From assembly GCF_905171775.1 (NCBI RefSeq), contig NC_053489.1:153716142-153780141 (forward strand): a stretch of 64,000 nt of DNA, in the 5' to 3' direction. The notes beneath the pieces were generated by a model that was not told where the DNA came from, did no database searches, and was given only the letters and a program-made list of their open reading frames with translations. The translations under genes and the position numbers were made by a program. Source of the DNA: Rana temporaria. Taxonomy: Eukaryota > Chordata > Amphibia > Anura > Ranidae. Positions 21,949 through 32,803 of the stretch are shown piece by piece. The stretch's first letter is position 1; every line of letters begins with the position of its first letter.

Positions 21949-24256
21949 TCAAGTAGAAAAATTGTTTTTTAACATGGTCATAGTAGCAGGGGGAAGGGAA
22001 ATGTTGAGGGCCTCGGTCTTGGAAACGTTGAGCTTAAAATTGCTGAATGAGCCAAAACGACGGAATTCCGCGAAGAGGGACGGTAGGGAAAAGAAGGGGT
22101 CCTGTACGTATACCAGAAGATCGTCCGCGTAAAGAGAGAGCTTGTGATGGGCGGAAGGCGTATATATCCCATGTATGGAGGAGTTTTGTCTAATGGCACA
22201 GGCTAAGTGTTCTATTACGATGACAAAAAGGAGGGGGGATAAGGGGCAGCCCTGCCGGGTGCCATTGGAGATGTCGAAAGATTCTGAAGTAGAGCCATTA
22301 ACCAAGACCGAGGCCGAGGGATGCGAATAGAGGGACATCACCTTGGAGATAAAGGACGGACCTATCCCCAACTGTTCCAGCGAGAGTCGAAGGAATCCCC
22401 AATTAACCCGATCGAATGCTTTTTCAGCATCGAATGAGAGGAGGCAGGCCTTCAGGCCCTTACGCTGGATAAGGGAGATTAAGTGGATTGTCTTGGTGGT
22501 GTTGTCCCTGGCTTCTCGGCCCGGCACAAACCCCACCTGGTCATTATGGATCACACCGGGGAGTAGAGGGGACAGACGGTTGGCCAAAACCTTAGCGAAC
22601 AATTTTAGGTCAACATTAAGAAGGGATATCGGCCGGTAGCTACTGCAAAGGGAGGGGTCTTTGCCCGGCTTGGGCAGAATGGAAATATTAGCGGATAATA
22701 GTGTCTTAGGCGGGGGGAAGGAGTCATCCATGGCATTGAATGCCTTAGCCATCAAAGGAGCCAACAATGGGGCAAAGGTTTTATAAAAGCGGGGGGTGTA
22801 CCCATCTGGGCCTGGACACTTGCCTATTTTCAAGTCCTTGATGGCACCTAGAAATTCAAACGAGCCTAAGGGTTTATCCAGTGCAACTACGTCAGAGGCG
22901 GCAATGGTGGGCAACGCAGTCTCGACGATATAGTCCCACATGTCGCCCCCCAAAGGAGTGGAGCGTGCGGCCGCGTCGGTGGGCGTCAGATTATAAAGGT
23001 GAGAGTAATATTCCCGGAAGGCAGAGGATATACCCGTCGTGTGGAATGATTTGGTGTGATCAGGGCGTGAAATAAAGGGGATGTTGCATCGCGATGATAT
23101 AGGGTGCAGGACACGAGCCAGCTGTTTGCCACACTTGTTGGCCAGCGAGTAATGAAAATTGCGTGCCCGATCCAGAGCTATGAGCGAGTGTGAATCAAGA
23201 AGTTGGAGTAGGTCCCTGCGGGCATTCGAAAGTCGAACAAAAACCGCAGGATCCAGATCCCGTTTGTGGAGGGGCTCGAGCTCCGCTATAGTGGATAAAA
23301 GACGACAGATGTCACCTGATCTCATTTTCTTAAGGCGTGAGCCATGTTGAATGAGAACCCCTCTGACTACGCACTTCAAAGCCTCCCATTGAATGATAGG
23401 GGAAGTGGTGTCGGAGACATGATCAGAGACAAAGTGTTGTATGGCGGCGGAAACCTCCGCCACGCACACGGTATCCCGTAGCAAATTATCATTCAGCCTC
23501 CAACTTGTTCCTCTGCGTAATGATGGGGGGCGTGCAAGGGTCAAGAAAACGGGCGCATGGTCGGACCAGAGCAGTTGACCCATGGATGCCTGAATGGGAG
23601 TGTCTAGTAGAGATTGGGAGATCAAAAAATGGTCTAGTCTGCTGTATGAGTTATGTGCCGCAGAGTAATGGCTGTAGTCCCTTTCCGTGGGGTGCTGGAT
23701 ACGCCAAACATCCACCAAAAGGGAGGAGTGTAAGAGAGCTCTAATGCGCGTAAGTGTAGAATGTGGTATGGAAGACTTACCCGAGGATGTGTCAGCAGAC
23801 GGGGACATGACGACATTAAGATGTCCACCAATGATGTAAAAGGGACCCCCGAACGAAGATAGTCTGGTGAGAACCGATGAGAGGAACCGAGCCTGACCAG
23901 TATTAGGTACGTAGATGTTGGCCACTGTAAAAAGAAAATTGTTTAGTTTTAGTTTTAGAAAAAGGAAACGGCCGTTAACATCAACAAGGGTGTCCAGGAC
24001 CTCTGGGTTGAAAGATTTATGAAACGCTATGGATACACCCTTTGATTTGGCCCTGGAGTTAGTACTATGGAACCATTGTGTGTAATATTTGTTACGCATA
24101 GCCGGCACGGCATCAGTACGGAAGTGAGTTTCCTGCAACAGTAAAATATTAGAACGTTTTTTTGTGGAAATGGTAGAGAATCTGGCTCCGCTTCTCGGGT
24201 GTATTAAACCCCCTGCAGTTGAAAGATGCTAACGTTATAGGGCAAACAGAGGCCAT
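21949..24256 (-). pseudogene. L1 ORF2, endonuclease and RT, truncated
   Basis: The likely ATG is at 24256-24254, giving a start that leads into LASFNCRGFNTPEKRS, the N-terminus of the endonuclease. A frameshift in the A7 run near 24160 moves it into a 729-codon open frame. Motifs in order: QETHF, YIIGGHLN (GDxN variant with GGH, a missing Asp), RLDHFL, WSDHAP, then KCPGPDGYTP, SFDAEKAFDRV, GTRQGCPLSP and the catalytic YADD. The frame ends at 21949 just after the palm, so thumb and C-terminal knuckle are gone. The GGH in place of GDF in the endonuclease active site would abolish nicking even if the frame were whole. Confidence 0.8.
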
Positions 24257-25378
24257 GTTATATGTAGGTGAGGGGGAATGGGGGAGGGAGGAAGGGCATA
24301 TGGAATAGGATTGTTACTTGTCAGCAGCCCACTAGAGCAGAAACACAGTCGGCACAGGACCAGGAAAAGAAGATATGGAGGAAAGGGGGTGAAGGAAGGA
24401 ATAGAGGAGAGTAGAAAGCGGGGAAGAGAGCAGGGGAGGGTACAGGAGAATAGGATCCAGAAATTAAATAAAAACAAGATCGAAGCATTGTCACCGTCCG
24501 CAGCACCCCTATTACAGAGCAGGAAGGATAAAGAATACACAAAGGTGATGGGTGCGGAGGGCGACCTATGCAACCAAACAAAAGGAAAAAAAAAAATAAT
24601 AAAAATGAAAAAGAAAAGGCAATAACAAAAAAGGCCACTAGGTGGCTCCAAAAAGCTGTAAGGAAGGAGGAAAAAAACCTCACAGCAAGGCATATAGCCA
24701 TAAACCTAACAGCATCCATGGTGACGCTGCAAAAAAGAAAAAAACCCCTGGGGGGGGGGGAACAGTGGAAGTTCGCCGGGCAGGGTGGATCCCTGGACCC
24801 CGGCACCACGGAAAAACAGTCATGAAACAGAACCAAAATGTAACCTACATGACATGAGAAAACAGTGACATGGGGACTTAGCATAGCAAAATAAACATAA
24901 AGTAAAGAAAAACATTTTCAAACACATTTTATAATTAAGTGCATATACAGTATGGGGAGCAATAATTAAATTGCGACGCTGTAGCTGCCAAAAAAGGAAA
25001 TAAAAATAAAGATAAAAGAAAAATATGAAAAAACAGGCGAACTATCAGAGGTTGTACACAGCGAACAGTCGGGAGTGGTCTGCTGATGACTCCTAAGCTA
25101 AGTCACGGTTTCCGACTGACCTGAGAAAAAGAAACCTGAGGGTTAATTAAAGCAGAAGTATCAATAGGCCGGGGCCCAACAGGAGGGAACCCCAGATAAC
25201 CGGCAGTTACTAGGGGAGCGATGGCAGTTCACATTCTCAGGAGATGTCAGTGAAGGGAAAAAGGGAAGAACAACAGAGTAACTTCGACAGTGTGCAGACC
25301 AGGGTAGCAACACAGGTACAGGGGGTAAGCCCCTATGAAGGCAAGATGAATGAAGAGATCGGTGCCACCAGCACTTGT

Positions 25379-26512
25379 TCAATCTTCAGAGTCCCGGCGA
25401 TGCAGAGATTTGGGGTTGCGCCTGCGGCCTTGGGTCTGCCATGGCGAGGCAAAGGGCAAGCCAGGTGTAGATGGTGTGAACGGCCAGTCCGGGAGGGCCA
25501 CCTGTGGAAGCTCCAGCGTGCTGAGAAAGGTAGGCAGGTCCCCAAGATTACGGAAAATGGCGGTCTTGCCCTCGTAGTGCACTCGCAGGTGAAACGGGAA
25601 TCTCCATTGGTATTTCATTTGCTTGGATTGCAGGAGTAGGGTGAGTGGCTTCAGAGCTTTTCTCATCAGTAAGGTCTGGCGTGACAGGTCAGGAAGGAGC
25701 ATCACAGGGGTATTGTTGAATAGGATAGTGTCCTGTGAGCTGGCAGCTCTCATGATGGATTCCTTGATTTTATAGAAGTGGACCCGGCATAGTGTGTCAC
25801 GGACAAAGGAGGGGTCCTGGGTCCGAGGGCCTGAGGTCCTATGAACCCGATCCAGCTCAATGGGATCATCCTTGGGGTGCTGCAGTAACTGATTAAAAAT
25901 GGTGGTTACAGCGGCAGGCAGGGCCTTGGCGTCAATAGATTCGGGTATTCCGCGAATGCGAATATTATTGCGACGATTACGGTTTTCGATGTCGTCTTGC
26001 TGATACGCCAACTGCTGCAACATAACAGTATGAGAGTTCAGAATCCTGTCATGAGACTTCACTGCAGTGCTAAGGCCATCGGTGGTGGCATCCAGGTCCT
26101 CAAAACGTGCTCCCACGTCCTTTTTAAGATCAGATATCTCCTTCTTATAGGCCCTTTCAATCCTGTTAACACATTGCTTAAAATCAGCTTTGGTAGGCAG
26201 GGACCTAATATAGCTGTGCAGGGAGCGTATCTGAGCCTCCATGTCCCATCCCTCTCCTGAGCCCAGGGAGGCATTGGAACGGCTCCTAGTGAGCACAAAG
26301 TCAGATTCCCCAGGGAGAGAAAGGGGGCCATGTGCGCTCACCTGGGACTGCAGGGAGGACTCAGAGCGTGCTGGAGACGGAGGAGCCGGCGCCATCTTGG
26401 CTTCAGAGCGGCGCTGTGATGCGGTCCGGGATCGGGCGAAATAGTCCTCGAGATCGCCTCCTTTCCGTTCCCCGCCTGAGCCCTTCTGTGCCCGGGGCTT
26501 ATCTTTCCCCAT
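25379..26512 (-). CDS. L1 ORF1 RNA-binding protein, intact frame
   Basis: A 377-codon uninterrupted frame from ATG 26512 (MGKDKPRAQKGSGG). The frame is open 42 codons further upstream, but that part overlaps the element 5' UTR, so I take the internal Met. It has a basic, disordered N-terminus, a helical/coiled-coil segment (about residues 115-215, with ADFKQCVNRIERAYKKE), then NRNRRNNIRIRGIPES, the L1 ORF1 core signature, and the C-terminal domain with DRVHR and LLPDLS. Its normal role is trimeric RNA packaging for retrotransposition. It is element-encoded, not a host gene. Confidence 0.8.
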   Translation of the reverse strand: MGKDKPRAQKGSGGERKGGDLEDYFARSRTASQRRSEAKMAPAPPSPARSESSLQSQVSAHGPLSLPGESDFVLTRSRSNASLGSGEGWDMEAQIRSLHSYIRSLPTKADFKQCVNRIERAYKKEISDLKKDVGARFEDLDATTDGLSTAVKSHDRILNSHTVMLQQLAYQQDDIENRNRRNNIRIRGIPESIDAKALPAAVTTIFNQLLQHPKDDPIELDRVHRTSGPRTQDPSFVRDTLCRVHFYKIKESIMRAASSQDTILFNNTPVMLLPDLSRQTLLMRKALKPLTLLLQSKQMKYQWRFPFHLRVHYEGKTAIFRNLGDLPTFLSTLELPQVALPDWPFTPSTPGLPFASPWQTQGRRRNPKSLHRRDSED

Positions 26513-26640
26513 GTGCCGAATTTGGGGTGGTTCTGGGCTAAATTGTAGCAGCGGTAGTGTCCGTGGAGCCGGGTGTCCAGGGAGCCAGGAGGAAGCACGT
26601 CTCACTGCTCCATGCGCCAAGCCACGCCCCCCAAGCAAAA

Positions 26641-27897
26641 GGAATTAAAGAAAGGACATGTGAGTTGGGTAAAATACAAGATCAGGATGAGGAATTAGCT
26701 CAACTAGAAGAAATGTGTGGGACTGGGCCCATACAATTTGAGGATCAAGAGATGCAGGTGAAGGATGGCCTTTTAATAACCTACAAAAATGATTTATCTT
26801 TATGGGTTCCCCCAAAAGGTGTGAGGAAAGACATTCTTACATGGATTCATGAGTCCCCTGTTGGTGGACACCCCAAACTTCCTTTAGCTTTAGAGAGATT
26901 AGATCGTGTAGCCTGGTGGCCTCAAAATAAACACATGCAGGACCATATCTTATCATGTTTGATGTGTGCCAGGCATGATCCTGCAAATTGGAAGAGGATA
27001 GGGGCACTGATGAGACAAGCTCCCATAGGACCATGGGAGCAAATACAAATTGATTAGACAGGTGAATTACCTAACACTGCACACCAGAACAAATATTTGC
27101 TGGTTGTTGTGGATTCTTTCAGTCATCGGGTTGAAGCTTTCCCTACCAAAAACTGTACTGCCACTACCACTGCAAGGATCTTGGTCAAATAAATATTTAG
27201 TCGGTGGGGGACACCAAAAGTTTTAGACAGTGACAATGGGCCAGGCTTTGTAGGTAAAGTGGTGCAAGAGACATGTAAGCTCCTTGGTGTCGTCCAAAAA
27301 TTTCACATCTTCTATCACCCTGAGTCTGCAGGACAGGTTGAACGAATGAACAGGACAATTAAAAATGCTCTTAGAAAGGTTGTAAATGAGCAAGGTACCG
27401 ATTGGGATGAAAAATTACCCTTTGTGCTGGCAACTATTCGTTCCAGAGTGTGCAGGTCCATAGGCTTTGCCCCTTATGAAGCTCTTCTTGGCAGAACAAT
27501 GAGAACCTAAGAACATCTGATAAATCCGGTCCCAGCAGCATTAGAATCTGTGGCATTATCTGAATCATGGGTAGAGATCTTAAAGGATCATGTGATTACG
27601 GTACATAAGGCTGTGTGTGCCACTGATGAATGTACTCATAAAAGCTCACAACAGTGGTTTAATGCAATGGGTGACACTAGTGAATATCAAATTGGGACTA
27701 GAGTAATGTTACAGGATTTTTCTGGGTTTCACCCATTCCCTAGGGCAAAGTGGAAGGGCCCTTATGCAGCCATAGACAAGATTGGACCCTCTGTTTACTT
27801 ATTAGATTTGGGAGAGGGTAGGTCAGGATGGAGTCATGCATGTCAGATAAAAGCATTTAAAGGAAAAATTAATTTTATGGATGAGAGCATTGTCTAA
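26641..27897 (+). pseudogene. retroviral integrase with three nonsense codons
   Basis: All parts lie in one frame. The N-terminal zinc-binding domain is visible around 26850-26990 (HESPVGGH and CLMCARH supply the H2C2 ligands). The catalytic core includes DSDNGPGF (second Asp) at 27228-27251 and HPESAGQVERMNRT (DDE Glu) at about 27317-27358. The C-terminal domain follows to 27897. The frame is stopped at 27055-27057, 27190-27192 and 27508-27510 but shows no frameshift, so damage is by point mutation alone. Integrases of this type join proviral DNA to host DNA. The copy is inactive. Confidence 0.8.
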
Positions 27898-28241
27898 CTT
27901 TCTTCCTGAGATTGTCTTTCAGGTCCTAGGAGGAATGCGAATATCAGAAGACTACACCAAAATGAAGACACCCCCCCCTGGACAAATACAAGCCTCTATT
28001 AGCATATGTGTTGATAACAGTGTCAATCACTCTACTACTTTGCATCACAAACCTCAGAGTGGAAAAGTGTCAAGTTACAGAATTCAAATGCTTACCATTG
28101 GGGAAATCTGATCGAAATAAAAGAAGTGTAATGGATCATACTACAGAACTTACTGTTTTAGAGAACTGAGAAGGCATCCAGATACATGGGGATACTGTAA
28201 AGGGCATAGTCGGGGGATGGATAGTCGTTGAATGTGAGATC

Positions 28242-29366
28242 ATGATGCCAAAATCTGATTACCTTATGGAATATGCCGTTTGGACTTACCCAGAAGGAAG
28301 CGATCGTCATAGGAGTACAAATATAATTTTAGTGGAGACAAAGAATGGACCACAAATGCAAATGACTTTAGAAAGGAATTTTACAATATTCCAGGAGGGT
28401 ATTATATCATGTAGCCCTCATGATACAAAGGATGGAGTCTATACAAAAGTCTTAAATATAATGGTCAAAAATTCTAGAGACTGTCCTACAATTTTACCGT
28501 GGCCAGAACATGGACTCTTCCTTGAGCGTACTCAAACTTTAGTGTATAGCGATGTTTCATACTTATCAGTACCATTATTGTTGAATTTTACATCATTTAA
28601 CATTCCAGAGAGTTGCCCAAAATCAATGGGATTATGGTTTAAAACGGTGAGAAATGGCACTAATATACTGAAACAACTGCTACCGCAAAGCAGACTTGTC
28701 GTTAAGGACAACCAAGTGTGGAATACCATGGATCCCAACTGCTGTACCAGACATGCCCAGGCCTGGCTTTGTTCCTGTTCTTTTGAGCGGTTGGAGTACA
28801 TATATGGCTGTGCTGCTACACACTCTGGAAGCTGCATGGTTCAATTGCAAACATTTGAACCGGCCTGGAAGAGAATAATTCATGGAGAAGACTCGAGGGT
28901 CTGTGCATTAGGGGTTCCCTCATTCACTTGGCAGAAACAAGTTCAGAGCCGGACACCTATCACAGGCTGGTGTGTGAACCTCACAGATGGACTGTTAACA
29001 ATTGGAGAGGAAGACATTCGAGCTAATATCCAGATGAATCAAGTATCTATGAACATTGAGCAAACTGATCTTGGCAAATGGGTTTCTATGATTTCTCCTT
29101 TATTTAAGAAAATACCACTACTTACAGTTGAATTGGATACATTATTTAAGAGGGATAGTAGGAAAATTATAGAATTACAAGAACTGGTGAAGGAAAACAT
29201 CATCAGTTCAAATAAAATTACTAAGGAATTTCAGGAGCCTTGGTGGAGCATACACAATAACACTTTTACTTGCCCGCTATTGAGAACTCTTTCCATAATT
29301 TTTGTGTTTATTCAATTTGTATTAATATGTTTTTTGTTTGGTTTATATTGTTGTGGAAGAAGATAA
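28242..29366 (+). CDS. Env-like glycoprotein frame of the ERV
   Basis: A 374-codon open frame downstream of integrase. Visible features: several N-x-S/T sites in the N-terminal half, a cysteine-rich middle (CCTRH, CSCSF, CAATHSGSC), a helical stretch with DLGKWVSMISP, and a C-terminal hydrophobic segment of about 23 residues followed by CCGRR, consistent with a membrane anchor and a very short tail. I recognise no furin site or family-specific motif, so the genus is not assigned. The ATG at 28242 may not be the original start: a related open stretch begins at 27881 in another frame, overlapping the integrase end. The function, if any, is unknown; being open over 374 codons beside a nonsense-ridden integrase is notable. 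Confidence 0.6.
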   Translation: MMPKSDYLMEYAVWTYPEGSDRHRSTNIILVETKNGPQMQMTLERNFTIFQEGIISCSPHDTKDGVYTKVLNIMVKNSRDCPTILPWPEHGLFLERTQTLVYSDVSYLSVPLLLNFTSFNIPESCPKSMGLWFKTVRNGTNILKQLLPQSRLVVKDNQVWNTMDPNCCTRHAQAWLCSCSFERLEYIYGCAATHSGSCMVQLQTFEPAWKRIIHGEDSRVCALGVPSFTWQKQVQSRTPITGWCVNLTDGLLTIGEEDIRANIQMNQVSMNIEQTDLGKWVSMISPLFKKIPLLTVELDTLFKRDSRKIIELQELVKENIISSNKITKEFQEPWWSIHNNTFTCPLLRTLSIIFVFIQFVLICFLFGLYCCGRR

Positions 29367-29544
29367 TTAAGAATAATTCAGAAAAGTAAGGAAAACCTTA
29401 GAGATGGCTTCAATCTTAAGAGCCAGGGATGTCTGAGCAGTTTTGTTTGTGAATCGGTTCTGATTCGAAACCGATCCAAGTAGGGGAATATGTTGTAGTA
29501 TATGTAGTAATGTGTTGGGTTTTGTAATTATGTATGTATATATA

Positions 29545-30499
29545 CAGTACAGAACAAAAGTTTGGACACACCTTCTCATTCAAAGAGTTTTCTTTATTTT
29601 CATGACTATGAAAATTGTAGATTCACACTGAAGGCATCAAAACTATGAATTAACACATGTGGAATTATACATACTGTAACAAAAAAGTGTGAAACAACTG
29701 AAAATATATTTCATATTCTAGGTTCTTCAAAGTAGACACCTTTTGCTTTGATTACTGCTTTGCACACTTCAAGAGGTAGTCACCTGGCGCAGCACCCCAT
29801 CACTCTCCTTCTTGGTCAAATAGCCCTTACACAGCCTGGAGGTGTGTTTGGGGTCATTGTCCTGTTGAAAAATAAATGATGGTCCAACTAAACGCAAACT
29901 GGATGGAATAACATGCCGCTGCAAGATGCTGTGGTAGCCATGCTGGTTCAGTATGCCTTCAATTTTGAATAAATCCCCAACAGTGTCACCAGCAAAGCAC
30001 CCCCACACCATCACACCTCCTCCTCCATGCTTCACGGTGGGAACCAGGCATGTAGAGTCCATCCGTTCACCTTTTCTGCGTCGCACAAGGACACGGGGAT
30101 TGGAACCAAAGATATCAAGTTTGGACTCATCAGACCAAAGCACATATTTCCACTGGTCTAATGTCCATTCCTTGTGTTCTTTAGCCCAAACAAGTCTCTT
30201 CTGCTTGTTGCCTTTCTTTAACAGTGGTTTCCTAGCAGATATTCTACCATGAAGGCTTTATTCACACAGTCTCCTCTTAACAGTTCTAGAGATCTGTCTG
30301 CTGCAAAAGGTGGCTACTTTGAAGAACCTAGAATATGAAATATATTTTCAGTTGTTTCACACTTTTTTGTTATGTATAATTCCACATGTGTTAATTCATA
30401 GTTTTGATGCCTTCAGTTTGAATCTACAATTTTCAAAGTCATGAAAATAAAGAAAACTCTTTGAATGATAAGGTGTGTCCAAACTTTTGGTCTGTACTG
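29545..30499 (-). mobile_element. internally deleted Tc1-like transposon
   Basis: Long TIRs of about 195 bp: left starts CAGTACAGAACAAAAGTTTG, right ends CAAACTTTTGGTCTGTACTG, each flanked by TA. At 955 bp it is shorter than the usual ~1.6 kb because part of the transposase gene is missing. The TIRs remain well matched. Confidence 0.85.
29769..30143 (-). pseudogene. Tc1-like transposase fragment
   Basis: A 124-codon minus-strand frame with WSDESK (first catalytic Asp), HGGGGVMVWGCF and QQDNDPKHTS (second Asp), all canonical for Tc1 transposases. The N-terminal helix-turn-helix domain and the final Glu box are lost. Confidence 0.85.
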
Positions 30500-30506
30500 T
30501 ATATAT

Positions 30507-30544
<38 letters not shown>

Positions 30545-30601
30545 GTTTATATATACATACATATATACAACACCCAACACATTACTACATATACTACAAC
30601 A

Positions 30602-31330
30602 CCTCATAGGTGGTTCCCATTGAATGACGCTACATCCGCTGTGACAGCTCTTAAATAGCTGAGTGTAGGGCCACCCATGACATACGCAGATGACCCCGCC
30701 CCCTCTGATGCCACGGCAGTTTCCTGTGGCGTCATATAGGGGTGGAGTCACCCGTCACAGGTAATAGATGGTGGTGTACAGTAGTCTGGAGATGATGGGG
30801 TAATAGATGGTGGTGGGACAGTAGTCAGGAGATGATGGGGGTAATAAATGGTGGTGGGACGCCCCTTGTGATGTCATGACCCAGGGCATTATGGGCGATG
30901 ATGTCACAAGGAGCGTGGTCTCAAACTTACATCAACAGGTGGTCCCGCCCCATGCCAATATAAGTCATTGCAAACGGCTGAGCCAGCATTACACCGGGAG
31001 ATCGTGTTGAGTCAACATCGGAAGAACAGTGGGAGAAGTCCCAGCAAAAGAGCAGAAGACCCAGCAAAAGAGCAGAAGACAGCGGAGAGAGGAGACAGCA
31101 CAGAGAGGAGAAGGACCGGCAGAGGGAGAAGACGTCTTCAGAGAAGGGAGAAGAGCCGGAGATGCCTTAATCAAATATTTTTAAAACCTGTGTAGTTTGT
31201 TTATTTTTTACACTTTTTTGTAGATGATTGGGGAGGGGGTTACCCCTAAGAGCCATACCAGACCGAAGAGTCTGATATCATCTTGGGGGGGGTCCTCACG
31301 CAAAGAAATGTAAAAAAAATTGCTGGCCTC
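30602..31330 (+). repeat. unclassified high-copy repeat with promoter-like start
   Basis: Contains CCAATATAAGTCATTGC (30953-30969), then GAGTCAACATCGGAAGA (31009), then a purine-rich GAGAAGG tract and AACCTGTGTAGTTTG. The same order (TATA-like box, GTCAACATCGGAAGA, purine tract) is found in both arms of the palindrome at 46334-48393. There is no protein family in it. The superfamily is unknown to me. Confidence 0.5.
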
Positions 31331-31560
31331 CCCCATCAAGATTCTCAGCACACAAGTCGCACCGCAAGTCGGATCATCTTGATCCGACTTCTGGTGCGAC
31401 TTCTATTCAAATCAATGGGCTCCCATAGCCAGCGCGGCTAAACGTGCATTGAATTCAATGCAAAATGTGGATAAAATTGAGTTTTTAACGCCTCTTTTTT
31501 CCTGGCGTCTGTACTGGCTTTACAGCCCATCTTTTTAAAACATCCGTGGGCATGTAGCTT
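31331..31560. repeat. MITE fragment related to 21029-21517
   Basis: AAGTCGCACCGCAAGTCGGATC and GATCCGACTTCTGGTGCGACTT form an inverted pair, with ATTCAAATCAATGGGCTCCC as in the 21300 region. Confidence 0.45.
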
Positions 31561-32754
31561 TACCCTTACACTTCCCTTTTCAAGAGGTAGTGCTGCAAGC
31601 CAGAACCTCACCACCTCCCTCCTTATCTTATTTCCCTACCTTTCTTGTGTTTGATTGTTACACTATAAAAAAAACATAATTCTCTGTAACACTGTTGCAA
31701 AAATTGGCAATTGGTTAGCTTTGCTCTCTGCTTCATTGAGGACTTCCCAATAATGGAAAATATATTGCATTTAACAGTCACTGTATAAGCATCATGTTCT
31801 GATATAAGAAAGTTCATTTTATACAGATCAAATTTACAGTATGTGAAAAAACATTATTAAATGCTATTCTATATTCTGTGCTATAATATAATATAATATA
31901 ATATAATATAATATTTTCCAAATAAAAACTCCTACTATACTAAATCCTACCATAGATAATACCCATGAGCAGAAATGTATTTCTCACTGTGCATCTTATT
32001 TTATTGTTAATTGTCAGCATAACTATGTAGACACAATTTTATTATATAGATTGACTCAACATCACAAAGCAGGCTTTTGATATCTCACTACAAATACAAA
32101 GAACAATTTAGAATATAATATCCTTTTTAAACTAACTACAGAATAAAATATATTAAAACATGATTTTGCACTGTACTGTAATCCAGTAATTTAACTAGTT
32201 AGCTTCAATAAATGCTACATGAAAGCATGATACTAAACTGTGAAATACGAGTGTAATTTTTATTATCGGCTTGTTTTGTGTAAGGGATTTGTGTCTTATC
32301 ATACAAAGTCACACTGATGGAAGTAGCTATAACCTGGCTGAGCATACAAGACTTCTAATGAAAAATGCATGAGTCACACATATGTTGCCAGGAGAAATTA
32401 GTGTATTATGTATGACCCTTTTTGTCTTTGTAAAGGAAGAAGATTTATCATTGTGGATGTTTATCATGGTTAAAGTGTCAGCTAATGAGGCAAAAGTCAC
32501 ATGAACAGACCCCAAAGGTTAACTATATGTTATCCTAAGTGCTCAGTTTGTCTGCCACTTTCTCTTTTCCAGTTTCAACCATATTTATTTGGTTTTGTTA
32601 AATAATAACACAAAGTCAATGGGCGTGTTTCCAAAAAAATTAAATAACCCCTACTCCGTGCTAGTTTTTAAATTTCAAAAGAAAAAAAAATACAAAAACA
32701 AATATAAAAGCAATAAAAATGTATATAAATGTATATACAATGGTGTGTGTACAG

Positions 32755-32756
<2 letters not shown>
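31561..32756. other. AT-rich sequence, possibly unique
   Basis: No family motif, TIR or long frame. It contains a (TATAA)n run at 31882-31913. This is one of the longer stretches without recognisable transposon sequence. Confidence 0.4.
31882..31913. repeat. (TATAA)n microsatellite
   Basis: About six tandem TATAA units. Confidence 0.9.

Positions 32757-32797
<41 letters not shown>
32757..32797. repeat. (TA)n microsatellite at a Tc1 left end
   Basis: Pure TA run directly before the TIR of the Tc1 at 32801. Tc1 elements integrate at TA. Confidence 0.9.

Positions 32798-32800
<3 letters not shown>

Positions 32801-32803
<3 letters not shown>

Larger units (their letters stand above)
21949..26632 (-). 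mobile_element. L1-type LINE, 3' part missing
   Basis: A minus-strand L1 whose 5' end at 26632 (minus strand GGGGGGCGTGGCTTGG) matches the 5' end of the plus-strand L1 at 1611. ORF1 (26512-25379) is intact and ORF2 (24256 to 21949) has one frameshift. Unlike normal LINE insertions it lacks the 3' half: sequence stops inside ORF2 after the RT palm, with no 3' UTR or poly(A). A later deletion or rearrangement removed it, together with the left part of the retroviral element into which it appears to have inserted. No TSD is recoverable. Confidence 0.8.
26633..29490 (+). mobile_element. endogenous retrovirus remnant (integrase to Env)
   Basis: A plus-strand proviral fragment with the C-terminal Pol (integrase) followed by an Env-like frame, in retroviral order. 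Gag, protease, RT and the 5' LTR are missing: the left side abuts the 5' end of the L1 at 26632. No 3' LTR can be recognised before the inverted repeat and Tc1 at 29491. Large open stretches survive, suggesting moderate age. Confidence 0.7.
29491..30601. repeat. outer inverted repeat around a Tc1 element
   Basis: The left arm 29491-29540 (TGTTGTAGTATATGTAGTAA onward) is mirrored at about 30550-30601, with TA-rich sequence between the arms. A Tc1 element with its own TIRs sits between them, so either an older palindromic element was hit at its central TA run, or both make one composite. Confidence 0.7.

Noticed and set aside
24235..24884. Minus-strand frames of 152-187 codons rich in Phe, Leu and Ser
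   Set aside because: They lie in the L1 inter-ORF spacer opposite an A/G-rich strand, with no domain. Probably composition.
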